Below, piece by piece: positions 1 to 13,505 of a stretch of 64,000 nt of DNA. The DNA is from Ceratorhiza oryzae-sativae. Taxonomy: Eukaryota; Basidiomycota; Agaricomycetes; Cantharellales; Ceratobasidiaceae. The notes under the pieces were generated by a model. The model worked only from the letters and a program-made list of their open reading frames with translations. It had not been told where the DNA came from and did not search any database. Within the stretch, counting starts at the first letter, position 1. Each line of letters starts with the position of its first letter. Both the position numbers and the translations under genes were made by a program. Location: assembly GCA_030998015.1 (NCBI GenBank), contig JARWMV010000236.1, positions 496,001 through 560,000 of the forward strand, given 5' to 3'.

Positions 1-68
1 CAATTGGGGTACCGGAAAACAGGAAGCAGGCCAATAATAATGAAGGAGAACAAGGATCAACGAGTTGG

Positions 69-1805
69 CTAGTACTCTCCCTCTACTTCCTCCTCGGCGT
101 CGCCAGAGTCGAGACCAACTTCCTCATAGTCCTTCTCGAGGGCAGCGAGATCCTCACGCGCCTCGGAGAATTCACCTTCTTCCATACCCTCACCGACGTA
201 CCAGTGAACGAATGCGCGCTTCGAATACAAAAGATCGAACTTTTGATCAAGGCGGCTCCATGCAGAGGAGATGGCAGTAGTGCTACAAGATCATTAGTAC
301 AACGAAAGAAGCCAAGATGGGATTCTACGAACTTGGACAGCATGCACAGGCTGCGGGACACCTTTGCCAAGTCACCTCCTGGAATCTCGGTCGGGGGCTC
401 GTTGCAGATACCGAGCTTGAAGCCAGTCGGGCACCAGTCAACAAACTGGACAGTGCGCTTGGTCTTGATGTTCTTGATTGCCGCTTGGACATCGTTGGGG
501 ACGACGTCACCACGGAAGAGCAAACAGCATGCCATAAACTTGCCGTCCCTTGGATCGCACTTGACCATTTGGTTGCCGGGCTCGAAGCAAGAGTAGGTAA
601 GATCGGCAACGTTGTTTTGCTCGTGTGCAGCCTTGGCGGTTGGGATGATGGGCGCATAGTGGCGAGAGGGAAGTGGATGCGAGGGAAACTGGAGGAGAAT
701 GTCAATGGTGGAAATTGTAACCTTACTAAAATCACTTACGGAACCAAGTTGGTCTGGAACTCGTTCAAATCGACGTTCAAGCTACCGTCGAATCGGAGAG
801 ACGCGGTGACGCTGGACACGACCTGCGCGATTAGTCGGTTCAAGTTGGTGAAGCCGGGGGAGGTGACACCGAGGTTCTTCTTGCAGATGTCATAGATGGC
901 CTCGTTGTCAACCTTTGTAATGGTGAGCAAATGATTAATTTGTCAAGGCAGATTACATACCATGAACGAGCAGTCGGAATGCTCAAGAGTGGTGTGAGTA
1001 GTCAGCACCGAGTTGTAGGGCTCGACGACCGACGAGGAAAGCTTGGGAGCGGGGTAAACACAGAACTCAAGCTTTGCCTTCTTGCCATAGTCGGTGCTCA
1101 AGCGCTCAAGGAGCAGCGCACCAAAACCGGAGCCGGTTCCGCCACCAAAGGAGTGGAAGACGAAGAAGCCTTGCAGACCCGAGCAGTTATCAGCTAGACG
1201 ACGGACGCGATCCATCACCCGTCAATGAGCTCCTTTCCAACAGTGTAGTGGCCACGAGCATCTATAACAAATGATTAATTAAAGTTAATATGCGGGTCTA
1301 ATCAACTTACAATTGTTGGCTGCGTCCTCCTTGCCCGTAATCAAGGTCTCGGGGTGGAAGAGCGAGCGGTAGGTACCGTTACGGACCTCGTCAACGACAC
1401 CGGGCTCGAGATCGATGTATAGCGAACGAGGGACATGCTTGCCGCTGCCGGTGGCAGAAAAGAACGTCGAGAATCCTTGGTCACCATGAGAGGGAGAGTC
1501 CTCCTTGAGGCGACCGTCGGGCTAAAAACACGTGTTAACAGTGCAGACACCTTCGCGGAAACGTGTTAGACTTGCCGTGATACCGTGCTCAGCAGTGTAA
1601 AGTTCCCCTAAAAGACAAAAGACGCGTCAGCACGCGTTTTTTCTCATACAGATACGTCTCTCGGGGCCATAGACAAACAGATGACTGAATGGTGGCGGAT
1701 AGACAGGGGCATCGTACGAACAAGACGACAAAAAATTGACGTACAGCACGCGTTTCCGATCTGGACACCAGCCTGACCGACTTGGAGAGAGATAACCTCG
1801 CGCAT
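69..1805 (-). CDS. alpha-tubulin, copy A (frame-broken as assembled)
   Basis: Alpha-tubulin, the GTP-binding subunit of the microtubule heterodimer. The N-terminus begins [13 protein letters not shown] and splits at the usual early introns. The GTP signature GGGTGSG is seen, followed by the C-terminal half with [12 protein letters not shown] and [15 protein letters not shown]. The acidic tail ends in EGEY, so the terminal Tyr used in tyrosination is kept. One intron (1522-1575) uses a GC donor. Two single-base losses break the frame, near 1217 (after KELIDG) and near 660 (after FPLAT), while coding similarity continues perfectly across both. Either the assembly has indel errors or this copy is a very young pseudogene. 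It is divergently transcribed from copy B across a 525-bp spacer. The family call is certain. Whether the gene is intact is not. Confidence 0.93.
1522..1575 (-). other. GC-AG intron in alpha-tubulin copy A
   Basis: The intron starts GCAAGTC and ends TTTTTAG. Only this splice joins the EHGIT codons to the following PDGRLKED exon in frame, and the paralogous intron in copy B starts with GT. Confidence 0.8.
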
Positions 1806-2330
1806 TTTGATAAAGGAGCAACCTGTTGGTGGGCGTGAGCGGCCTGGACGCGCTGGGCAGCCGAGCTACATACGGTGATGGACGTGGACGAAAAGGAGAC
1901 AGCTGCCTAGCCCTTGCACCGCGCGACTTCTTGAGTGAAACACGGCCAGCCATCGCCAATCCGCACCAAACAACCCTGGTGCCACCCGGGAAGTCGGCGC
2001 TTCCTGGGACTGTATGCGCCCTTATGTGTAACAAATTATTCAATCCTGTCCATCGAACGGGATCCTGGTGTTGGTCTGTTTCACGCTATGTGCCTTGAAT
2101 TTGGGCCGCCTCGAGGACTTGGACAGGAATCACGGATGCAAATCCCGCTGTTCAAAAGCGGCGCACCTTGAGCACGAGCAGCCAGTTTCTTTTCTATCCC
2201 CTCCTCACGTACCTTACGAACTCTTCAGAAAACCACCCAGTAAGTTCAACGAGAATAACTAGATACCTCTTTTTGACGGCTAACGCGTTTTTTCTTCTCG
2301 TCCCCTGCACAATTGTTTTTTTTTTTAGAC
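1806..2330. promoter_or_regulatory. shared divergent spacer of the two alpha-tubulin genes
   Basis: A gene-free 525-bp stretch separates two start codons facing away from each other. It must hold the promoters and 5' UTRs of both tubulin genes. A long T-run followed by AG sits directly before the copy B start (about 2315-2328), which could be the 3' splice site of a 5'-UTR intron. I saw no convincing TATA box. Confidence 0.55.
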
Positions 2331-4145
<1,815 letters not shown>

Positions 4146-4397
4146 GTGCTTTCGTCTAATAATTTCTTCTGCCGCTCTCTGCGATTTGCATGTTGCTTTC
4201 ATTTATAACTGCAGTTTAGACGACCACATTTAATCATAATACTCAGCGATAAATTCGCAAACACCAAGCAGGCATGAAAAACCGCCTTAGAGATTTTAAG
4301 GGAGGCATATGCGTCGGCTTAATTCGCAATATCGACGTCATACAGAGCATGGTCCAAGTCACTGGTTTCAGCATCACAGATCCAACTATAATTTGCG
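4146..4397. other. convergent 3' intergenic region
   Basis: The tubulin copy B stop and the AKR copy A stop face each other. No additional coding signal is seen. The stretch is presumably two 3' UTRs. Confidence 0.5.
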
Positions 4398-5866
4398 TCA
4401 TGAGTGCCCAAGTATAGTTTGTGGAGCATAGGGCTCTTCCAACTGTTTGATTTCCTCCTCGCTGAGCTTGACATTGATTGCCCCTGTAATTGCATCGAAA
4501 TATAAGATGCACGCATTCCTGCAAAAACAGGAGGCTGAACCCACCAACGAGGTCTTTCAAGTTGTCCAAGCTCGTCGTTCCCACAATAGGAGCACTAACT
4601 GGGTCCTTTGATAGGCACCATGCTAGTGCGACCTGTGCCATCGACACACCCTTGCTCTTCGCTAACGCTTCCACACTGTATTCGGGTCTGTCTCGCGTGC
4701 TGATCGCCACAGCCCTAGGTACTCACCGTCGCACAATCTCGTTGTTCCCTTCGTGGGCTTTGCTGTATCCTTTGATCATCCTATTGACAGTTTCACTGTA
4801 AACGAGTAGGCAGCGAATTAGTTGGATATCCTTACCGATCAGTCTCTCCACGCTTCGTCTGCTGGTCCAAAGGCCGAGTCAGGAATCCCCGAGCCAAAGG
4901 CGACCATGGGATACATCCAACTCCAAACATCTACAGACATGTCACTAGAATGCTGTGATCGCCGTACCCAATCACTTGCCTTTAGGTGGGCATCACCTCC
5001 CTCTCTTCCTCTCTGTATACCAAACTGTAGTGGTTTGCATTGATATAAACGGCGTCAAGTTATTTGCGATTGCATAGTTTTGCATAGCGTGAAACTGGTA
5101 AGCGAAGCAACTGGACATTCCGATGTACCGAGCGTATCCTGCTTGGACGACATCATGCAGAGCATGCATGGTCTCCGCAATGGGTGTTTCGTAATCAAAG
5201 CGGTGACATTGAAGCACATCGACGTAGTCAAGCTGGAGACGCTGAAGGGAGCCTTTGATGGATTCAAATATGTGCTGTTGACGAATCTCAACGATCAGAT
5301 ACTTGTGCCATCAAGCCGGAGGAGCGAGCTTGCCTTACGACCGAGACCATATTTATTGGGATGTCCGCCGGCTTCAAGGTTGACACCACTCATATTAACT
5401 TCCATTTGAAAGTAGACCTATCTGCCAATGAGTATAGGGTAGAAAACGAAACTGTCTTCTCTCGCCTTTGTCATGATCACAATTTCATCTCGAGGTAGAT
5501 TATGCTGTTTGATTGCTTTGCCCAGTATTATTTCGGACCAGCCGCTCGAGTAACTATCGGCAGTATCGAACGTTTGGATACCTAGATCATAGCTAATTCC
5601 GAAGTATCAACAAAAAAACACTTGAATAATTTGTGAATCAAACGGAGCGCACGCCAATTTGATGTGTTTGATCCCTTCTTCTTCATCTAATACCCATTTT
5701 TGCCATTCGGGTTTACCATAACTAGCAGTTCCAAGGATGATACGAGAAACCTTCAGGCCAGATTGACCGAGTCTCACTGTTTTCGAAAGAACAATAGTAA
5801 TTATAATCAACGAATAGAATGGAGGGGCGGACCATATTGCATCCTCGTGTTTCTGCTCGATGACAT
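4398..5866 (-). CDS. aldo/keto reductase, copy A
   Basis: NADPH-dependent aldo/keto reductase of the fungal yakc-like (AKR8/AKR13-type) group, predicted to reduce aldehydes or ketones in the cytosol. The start exon MSSSRNTRMQY is followed by VRLGQSGLKVSRIILG, then FDTADSYSSGWSE with the catalytic Asp and Tyr, VVIMTK-type Lys, and the QCHRFDYETP segment with the catalytic His. It ends EEPYAPQTILGHS. The stop is TGA at 4398-4400. Compared with copy B, one base is missing near 4985 and one near 5034, both inside short homopolymers, so the reading frame is broken as assembled. Its middle third is almost identical to copy B, including introns. Confidence 0.88.
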
Positions 5867-6474
5867 CAGGGCTTCCTAAAGTTGAGTGGGGTGATAGCGC
5901 ATTCATCGAACTGCAACGCCTTTTATCCCCTCCGGGTATCTGCTTCGTCATTGGAGTTGATTCATCAAATCGGCCGGATCGCATACATACGCACGGCTTC
6001 CTGTGACCTTAGCGACGAGGCCATGACTAGATCTTGACGAGCCCTGGCACTCGCCGATGAATTTTTTAGTGGCTGGAATATCAGGGGATATTTATCACCC
6101 TATATGCTACCATTCTCGTGATGCACTACGAGGACTTTGTCGAAGCTTCTCCGGAGAGCTATGATACGCGTGACCACCAAAGCGATCGAATCAGATATTC
6201 GATAAACTGCCAGCTGCTCGCGAGAAGTCCAGAAGGAATATGAAGGATAGCAAAATTTCCAAAGCGTACGAGGATGTCGCGGCTATTGAGAAATACTGAA
6301 TAGGAGTGCTTTTCTCTCCAGCCAGGCTTCCTTCATATCGAGCTCGATTATTGTGACATAGAGATATGTGTTAAATGAGTTTTCGATATCGATGTCTCTC
6401 GGGGCAATGCACAGAGCACGTTTCAATGCATTCATTATCAATATCGTAGGTCTAACTGTGGTAACACAGACCAG
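5867..6474. other. spacer between AKR copies
   Basis: It holds the copy A promoter side, which shares short blocks such as CGCATACATAC with the copy B upstream region. It also holds the tubulin relic. No intact gene is seen. Confidence 0.5.
6225..6299 (+). pseudogene. relic of an alpha-tubulin 3' exon
   Basis: A short stretch reads MKDSKISKAYEDVAAIEKY and then stops. It aligns without gaps to the tubulin C-terminal segment [18 protein letters not shown] and keeps Met, Ser, Ala, Glu-Asp, Ala-Ala and Glu-Lys. Nucleotide identity over 39 aligned bases is about 70%, with many differences at third positions. It lies just downstream of where AKR copy B ends, mirroring the tubulin copy B to AKR copy A arrangement. 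I read it as what is left of a duplicated tubulin-AKR unit. It has no upstream exons and is not expected to be functional. Confidence 0.65.
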
Positions 6475-7941
6475 TTATGAATGCCCGAATATAGCCTGTG
6501 GAGCATAAGGCTCTTCCAGTTGCTTAATTTCATCTTCGCTCAGCTTGACGTTGATTGCCCCTGCGATTGTATCAGCGTTGTGAGATGCACTTATCATTTC
6601 AAATGCAGGAGACTGAACCTACCAACGAGGTCTTTCAAGTTGTCCAAGCTCGTCGTTCCCACAATAGGGGCATTGACTGGGTCTTTGGATAGGCACCATG
6701 CTAGTGCGACCTGTGCCATCGACACACCCTTGCTCTTCGCTAACGCTTCCACACTGTATTCGGGTCGGTCTCGCGTGCTGATCGCCACAGCCCTAGGTAC
6801 TCACCGCCGCACAATCTCGTTGTTCCCTTCGTGGGCTTTGCTGTATCCTTTGATCATCCTATTGACGGTTTCACTCTAAATGAGTAGGCAGTGAATTAGC
6901 TGGCTATCCTTACCGATCAGTCTCTCCACGCTTCGTCTGCTGGTCCAAAGGCCGAGTCAGGAATCCCCGAGCCAAAGGCGACCATGGGATACATCCAACT
7001 CCAAACATCTACAGACATGTCACTAGATGCTGTGATCGCCGTACCCAATCACTTGCCTTTAGGGTGGGCATCATCTCCCTCTCTTCCTCTCTGTATACCA
7101 AACTGTAGTGGTTTTGCATTGATATAAACGGCGTCAAGTTATTTGCGATTGCATAGTTTTGCATAGCGTGAAACTGGTAAGCGAAGCAACTGGACATTCC
7201 GATGTACCGAGCGTATCCTGCTTGGACGACATCATGCAGAGCATGCATGGTCTCCGCAATGGGTGTTTCGTAATCAAAGCGGTGGCATTGAAGCACGTCG
7301 ACATAGTCGAGTTGCAGGCGCTCCAGGGAACGTTTGATAGAGTCAAATATGTGCTATTTACGAAAAGTAGTCAATGAAATACCCGCTTTATGAAACGGTC
7401 GGAATAAACGAACCTTGCGACTGAGACCATGCTCATTCGGATACCCGTCTCCCCCGAAATGCGTATCGCCTATCTTGTGACCTAGTTGGAAGTACACCTA
7501 TTCGAGCAATAAGCAACAAGTGTGTACGAGACCCGCCCTGACCAACCTTGGTCATGACCACAATTTCGTCCCGAGGTAGATTGTGTTGCTTGATCGCTTT
7601 GCCCAATATCACTTCAGATAAACCATTCGAGTAGACGTTGGCGGTATCGAATGTCTGGATTCCTAAGTCATACCTGGCGTTGAAGGATCAGAGAAAAGGG
7701 TTTAGTCAAGTTGAGAGGATCATACGCGGCTTTGATGTGTTTGATCCCTTCCTCCTCATCCAGAACCCACTTTTGCCATTCCGAACTACCATAACTCATT
7801 GTTCCAAGAATGATACGAGAGACTTTGAGGCCGGATTGGCCGAGTCTTACTGTTTCAAGAAAGTAATAATTAGACAGAATTGTTCTAGGTTGCAGAGAAC
7901 TTGCCGTATTGCATGTTCTTTGCGCTTGCACCAGATGACAT
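6475..7941 (-). CDS. aldo/keto reductase, copy B
   Basis: Tandem paralogue of the preceding reductase. It begins MSSGASAKNMQY, joined through a GC-AG intron to VRLGQSGLKVSRIILGTMSYG. Catalytic residues lie in FDTANVYSNG (Asp, Tyr), VVMTK (Lys) and QCHRFDYETP (His). The exon ending EREMMPTLK is joined by another GC-AG intron to MFGVGCIPW. The C-terminal cofactor region contains APIVGTTSLDNLKDLV, and the protein ends EEPYAPQAIFGHS. I found no frame break, so this is the likely functional copy. A TATAAAAA box lies 55 bp upstream. Confidence 0.92.
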
Positions 7942-7995
7942 GAGAATTTTATAGGATGCGGACGAGGTGTTGATACACCAATCGAACTCTGAGGC

Positions 7996-8003
7996 TTTTT
8001 ATA
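7996..8003 (-). promoter_or_regulatory. TATA box of AKR copy B
   Basis: TATAAAAA on the minus strand, 55 bp before the ATG at 7941. A degenerate version of the surrounding block is found upstream of copy A. Confidence 0.55.
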
Positions 8004-8809
8004 CCCACTGATCACGGGCTCCGTCCCGTATTCAAATTCGTGACGTTTGCCAAACGCATACATACAGACAGAAGTCTCTGACTCGAATTGGGTGGAGGTT
8101 AGGTGGAGGGTATGTGGAGGTCCCCCCAGAAGCAACAGAAAATTTGAGATCACGTTCAAGATGTCAATCTAACTAGCTGACAATAGTGACCGTGGGGGCC
8201 AATGCGGCTCCGCGGAGTGAACCCCGAGGCGAGGCACGTTGACGACCTCACCTCCCTGAGAGACAAAAGTTATGTCAAATTTCTTGGGGTTTCACTGTAT
8301 ATTTGCTATTGAAACGGCGAGGGGAAGGTCCCATCGGTTGGCCGTGCGGAAGCTGCACACCAGCACCACACGGGCTCTCTTGAACCCGCCGGGTGATTGA
8401 AGAATCGGACGCAATTATTCTCCAGTGCAGCATCATATTTCTAGCCACGTCATCCTGGAATGGCATTGCCATACCTGCGTTACGGAACCCATGCATTGCA
8501 TATATTCAACCTCTAGGGATGGCAGCTTGTTCGGTCTCATCGCAAACCTGTGCGCCGCTCCTCCCAACCAGCCGCGGAGGATCTGTCCAATCGCAGTTAG
8601 GGCTCAGACTGGTCTAGTCAACTAGGGTTTACATATTATGACCCAAAAGGGATTTTTGATGTGCACCGACAAGACGCCTGGCTCTGCATTCAAATAAAAA
8701 GATCAATGACATCAAAGTTGCGCTCCCGTTTCTTCTGCTCATACTCTGACCATATCGCCCCTGTTGGTCTGTGACTACCTCCCCCTCCCCCCCTCTCTCT
8801 CCATTGAAT
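8004..8809. other. intergenic region, no gene seen
   Basis: Two short antiparallel open frames occur near 8275-8620 but carry no recognisable protein. A C/T-rich tract near 8778-8800 directly precedes the next start codon and resembles a fungal promoter pyrimidine tract. Confidence 0.4.
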
Positions 8810-9835
8810 ATGGGTGTTTCCTTGAGTATCCTATCGCGTCGCGACGAGCCTCTCCGTGAAAATCAAGGAATTGAACATGTGGCACCTGCGGTAGCTGCGG
8901 CGGATCCTCCTCCAAGTGAGAAAATCATTTCTAGTACTCTGGTAAACGCGTTCTGCGTCGTATGTTACGACACTGGAGTCACGTTTCCTTCTGCTACGCC
9001 AACGAGTGAATGCAAGCACAAGATCAACGTTTGCATAGCTTGCTTGGAGAAGCATGTCGTCTCGTGCATCAACGGCGGGATTCCAAGGATAAAATGCCCA
9101 TCGATTGCGAGCCACCCCCGGTGCCTAGAGGCTGATGAAATACGGCGAGCAATCGTATCCGAAGAGCACAAGGGAAAGTTTGACGAGTAAATTTCACTCC
9201 TGGGCGTTTTAAGATTAGTTGTTGATTCTCGCCTTTGCGTGAAAAAAAAGGTACTGTGAAATAAGGCTACGACGTCTATTGGATTCGGAGGACAATGTTG
9301 CGTGGTGCAAGGCTCCGGGTTGTGGCGCTGCGCAAATACACACAGGAAGGGGTACGTCGTTGCACCACCGTTGGCGCCAAATCTGACCCGCATTTGGTGT
9401 CAAGGTAAATGCTCCATGGTTGTATGCCACGAATGCTCTGGGAGATCATGCTTCAAGCATGATGTAGTATGGCACGAGGGTATGACGTGCGCAGTATGAC
9501 AAGGATCTCAAGCAGCGGTTACCGAACCAAGAGAATGAGTTTAACAAAAGCAGGAGATGGATCCGGAGAAATACCAAACTCTGTCCGGGTGAAGGATGTG
9601 GCCGCCGGGTGAGTGGTTGTGCGTATGCTATCTTGACACGGTATAGAAACCCCACCCGCATTCGTAGATACAAAAAAATAGAGGCTGTGACCATATGTAC
9701 TGTGTACCTCCAGCAGGCTGTGGTCATTCATTGTAAGTGTCGAAGCAGCCGCTACTAGGTTTGGTTATAACTCACGTTCGGATACTTATTAGCTGTTGGC
9801 GGTGCCTTGTCCCCTTGGCTCGAAGCATAAGATAA
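8810..9835 (+). CDS. RBR-type E3 ubiquitin ligase, copy 1
   Basis: RING-IBR-RING ubiquitin ligase. Such enzymes pass ubiquitin from an E2 to a Cys of RING2 and then to substrate. RING1 starts CVVCYD and includes CKHKINVCIACL. The IBR part has CKAPGCG followed by CHECSGRSCFKH and WHEGMTC. RING2 reads CPGEGCGRR, then KNRGCDHMYC, in which the first Cys is the expected catalytic residue, and finally CGHSFCWRC. It ends LARSIR. The intron before RING2 ends at the CGTAG acceptor just upstream of ATACAAAAAAATAG. A two-base loss near 9496 shifts the frame after WHEGMTC. Its closest relative in the window is the intact ligase at 54088-55076. Confidence 0.85.
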
Positions 9836-10776
9836 CCTGCAGACATCGGCTTTTCTGACTTTTACACCGAATCGTTGACACGCAATCGTGCTTTGGAATG
9901 TCTTATACCACATGTACTAGGAGGATTTCACATTCTTGAAGGTTTTGTACATTGGAGAAAGAGTGTATGTATATAGAATAGCTCTGATGTACTCGTATAA
10001 TGGTTACTATGTCTATTCCCGACTAAAATTCATTGAACCTGTTTCAATGCTTGACTGGCGATAAGGGCAGACCGGAACACATTTGTTACAACCCTCTGCT
10101 GTTCTTGGCCACCTCCACACGTGTGCTGCCCTTGACTTCAACCCTGAGAGCTCGGAGGTGGGTGGCTGAATAAGAGTGCGTATGTCTACTAGACTCAATG
10201 GAGTCAGGAATCACGAAAGCGGGTTGGCTCTGGAGCAAAGCTTGTCGCCCATCATTGCTCGGTCGATTGCGGTTATCCCCTCTGGTTGGAAGGTCATTCC
10301 GGTTTGTTCAGAAATACATCTTGAGAGCTTCGACCTATTTCATTCGTACGCTATCCATTGCAAAGGACGATGAACCCAAGCTATACAAGCGAACGCCAGA
10401 GACTCAGACACCAACACAAATGTCCGCAAGATGTAATCGATTCGCATTGAAGTCGAGGCAAAACCCCCACGAAAACAAAAGCTACAGGAGTCTCGCCAAC
10501 AACAACAACAAATATACGCGTTCATTATACCACGAAAAACAACAAACAAATCCCACCTTACCTATCCATCTCTGATGATACAACACACCTCCACACATCA
10601 GAATTAACAGCCATATATACCGGAAACGAACGGAAGAAGCGACTGGAGCGCTTGCCCTCGGCGAAAACGAGTGTGTGAATGTAGAAAGGAGCGAAAAAGG
10701 ATGTGTGTATGCGCGCGCGAAACGAATGTACTGTGGATAAATAGAATAAACGAGAAAAAGCAAGGCGGTATACAGC
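9836..10776. other. intergenic region, no gene seen
   Basis: About 940 bp between convergent genes. Open frames here are short and give low-complexity, unrecognisable peptides. It probably contains 3' UTRs, but nothing specific is supported. Confidence 0.45.
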
Positions 10777-12350
10777 TCAGACTACGGGGTATGTCCCACA
10801 TCTACATGTTCTCTTGTTCTGAATTTCGGCGCCAGTTTTGTCGAGGCCATCGCCAGTGGGATCGGTCCTTCTCGTCACCATTTGGGCTCGGCAGAGGCAA
10901 GGCGGGCTTTTCGCAGCGAGACACGGTGATAAGAGGGCAACGAGCCTATCGCGAGCCAAGACGGGACCCAGTGATAGCAGTGAGAGGACGGCGAGCTTCA
11001 TCAGAATGCTCGGGGAAGTTAGGAGGCCCTTTAACGTAAGTTCCTGGTTATCCTGGCTAGCGACCGCTTGGAGAATATCGCCAATCTTTAGCCGAGGACA
11101 TAAACAGTCAGCGTTTAAAATCAGCACAAGCGAAACGATTTTCGTTTACCTGACACGTGACCGCGGTCCAAGGAGCGTACCAAAGAACGCGCCCAGAGCG
11201 CATGCAACGAGCGGGACTTCGCATACGCCGGATGCGATGTTGATGCCTGACCAGGGAACAACTCCAACGAGACGCATAATGGTGAGGCGGACCCATGTGG
11301 GAGTCTTGGCGTTGTCTGTTGGCGGCCGGGGCTTGTCTACAAGGAGGTCGTCGGTGTCGGACGTGTCGTGGCCTTCGAGTGCAGAGCGAACAAGGTGTAG
11401 TGGCCGGGGTACGAATCGGCGAACAAGGGGCGTGAGAGGCGCAGAGAGCAGAGAAGCGGCGATGGACCCGACTGTTGTCAGGGCGGTCATGACCAGAGTG
11501 CCAAGTGCTGGTGAAAGCAGAGCACCGCCGAGTACGTTCTGTGGGAAACGAAATCAGCGGCTGGTGATCCAGTAAGATGGCTAAACACACGAGCAACACA
11601 CTGCCTGGGATGGAAAAGGCGTGCTTCCATACGGCAACCTGAAATGAGTGTCAGCCATGGGCCGGACTGGCACTAGGGGCGACTCACGATTGAGAGGACG
11701 CCCAGCACGTGAGCTTTGCCAGAGAGCCCGCTGTCGGCATATGCCTGCAGCTCTCTGCCGAGCAGCGCAACCTCGGGCAAGGTCGTCGGGATACCGTGGA
11801 GAGAATGGATCGGGAGCGACATGACGCCCCAGACGACGGGGACCGACGTGGCCAAGAACACGAGCGCAAGGAAAATGAGCGGGAGGAGATACTGCCGTCG
11901 GCGGTTGGCGTCTGGGAGCGCTGCGCGGGCACAGGACACGGCAAAGGAGCCGCCCGAGAGGACCGGGGTGGGGAGCGACGGGATGGGCATGGGCGGCGAG
12001 ATGAAGAGGGAGGCAAACGGCCGTCGCACAGGCGGCTCGACGCCGGCGGCCTTGATATCCAGACTGGAGTCTGCCGCGTGGCTCGGCAAGGCCTTGAGCT
12101 TGAGCGCAAGCGAGTCGAGCATGTCGCGTGGGCGGATGGGGGTGTCTGGCGCTGGCTCGTCGGGCGAGGGCGGGGCGTCGGTGTGGGCGCGGGCGCGGAC
12201 GGCGGCGACGGCGAGGGTGGAGATGGAGAGCGGGACGGCGGACGAGGTCGAGCCGGCGCGCGGGCGGGCGTAGGTGCACAGCCGGCGGGGGGAGAGCGCG
12301 GTTGTGCGGTGTGCGGGCGTAGGGTGATATACAGGTGCTGTGTCCGGCAT
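10777..12350 (-). CDS. VTT-domain (TVP38/TMEM64-like) membrane protein
   Basis: Integral membrane protein of the SNARE-associated Golgi / VTT family, whose members act in endomembrane lipid handling and trafficking. The start is taken at MPDTAPVYHP, after which a Pro/Arg-rich cytosolic N-terminus of about 130 residues leads to the first hydrophobic helix (LLPLIFLALVFLATSVPVV). The domain hallmarks follow: a re-entrant loop segment NVLGGALLSPALGTLV, then the conserved LVGVVPWSGINIASG motif and a Gly-rich helix ALGAFFGTLLG. The C-terminal exon starts IGDILQAVASQ and adds another hydrophobic stretch. I see no frame break. The high-GC first exon throws off long antisense shadow frames. Confidence 0.82.
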
Positions 12351-12837
12351 CAGGCAGCGTACAGAGCCAGCGCTCTTTTTTTCGTGTTTTTGTGGACGTT
12401 GAGCGTTGGCTCGGGCTGCCGAAGCTTCCCATCCCTTTAGCGCCAATCAAGGGAACAACGCGGATAGCGCCGCCGCGCGGTTCTCGCGGGGGTTGACTCA
12501 GCGACAAAGGTCTATCCAAATCGTCTGCTCCAGTCGTCGCCGTGTCCACAGCGCTTGCGGTCGGCACCCGGCAAGGCCCTGCCGATCCTGACGTGCTCTG
12601 ACCAACTTGTTGCCGAGCAGCTCAAATGCCCAGCCATGTGTGACAAATAAGAATACAGTCGTCGCGGTGGCGCACCCGGCCTTCAAACATGTTTGGACGT
12701 CGCAGCCCCGCTCACACACGCGCCCAGAGATATGCTCGAAGCAAACACAGAGAAGCATGGAGTTCAAACGTAGCATAGGCAGATTGGTAGTACAGCCAAA
12801 CAGCATGGAGAAAGTCGGATGGAACATGCTTCCCGTT
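12351..12837. other. intergenic region between VTT gene and eL36
   Basis: It contains the 5' side of the VTT gene and the 3' UTR of eL36. No additional gene is seen. Confidence 0.4.
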
Positions 12838-13300
12838 TTAGTGCGCCCTCCTGCTCTCCTGGATGATCGCGCCGAGCTCCTCGAGCTTTCGCTTTGAGCG
12901 CAGCAGAGTCCCGAGCTAGTGGGAAAGAGGTCCAGTTAGTCGTCGCACCGATCCCGACTCGGGGACCTACCCTCTTCTTCGTCAGCTTGCGTGCCTTTTT
13001 ATCCTGCGCTCACATTCAGCATAAACCCAATCCCCGAAACATACCACAGACGCACCTTGGAGTTACGCAGCAACTCCATCACACGGCGCTCATACGGCGC
13101 AAATCCAGCGACCTCGCGAACGACCGAGCGTACAAGCTTGGTCCTCGACGATTGCACGCCCTTGCGATGGCTCGGCTTGGCCACCTTGTCAATCGCAGTC
13201 GTCGGGCGGCCCTTGTTGGCACCCTGTCGGAGGTCTACACTACCGCTTTAGCATTCATAAAGTCAATTGCCCAGCACTCACTAGTGCGCGTGACGGCCAT
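12838..13300 (-). CDS. RPL36: 60S ribosomal protein eL36
   Basis: Component of the large ribosomal subunit. Four exons (13282-13300, 13056-13234, 12971-13003, 12838-12915) join to a 102-residue protein, the usual eL36 length. Key stretches are [37 protein letters not shown] and [16 protein letters not shown]. It finishes with a Lys-rich helix and ESRRAH. The first intron splits codon 7 only six codons after the start, as is common in fungal ribosomal protein genes. Every splice is GT-AG and the frame is unbroken. Confidence 0.96.
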
Positions 13301-13505
13301 GATATCTCGAGAGTTGTCGATGAAAGTGCGTTCGTTGATCGTGTCTCCTTCCGACGGATCAAATGGTCCTAGCCAGTTTACCCTAAACGCCACCGGCACA
13401 GCCACGAATCTCACGCTCTCACAAAGGTTAAAAACGACTTGGAATAAACTACCCATGACATGACGCACAACCCGGAAAATATGCAAGAGGCCACAAAACA
13501 GATAA

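Noticed and set aside
8275..8625. Two overlapping short open frames in opposite directions
   Set aside because: No recognised motif, no paralogue in the window and no splice structure.
11709..12440. 243-codon and 185-codon plus-strand open frames
   Set aside because: They are antisense to the GC-rich first exon of the VTT-domain gene and give Arg/Gly-biased low-complexity peptides. No start context or motif supports them.
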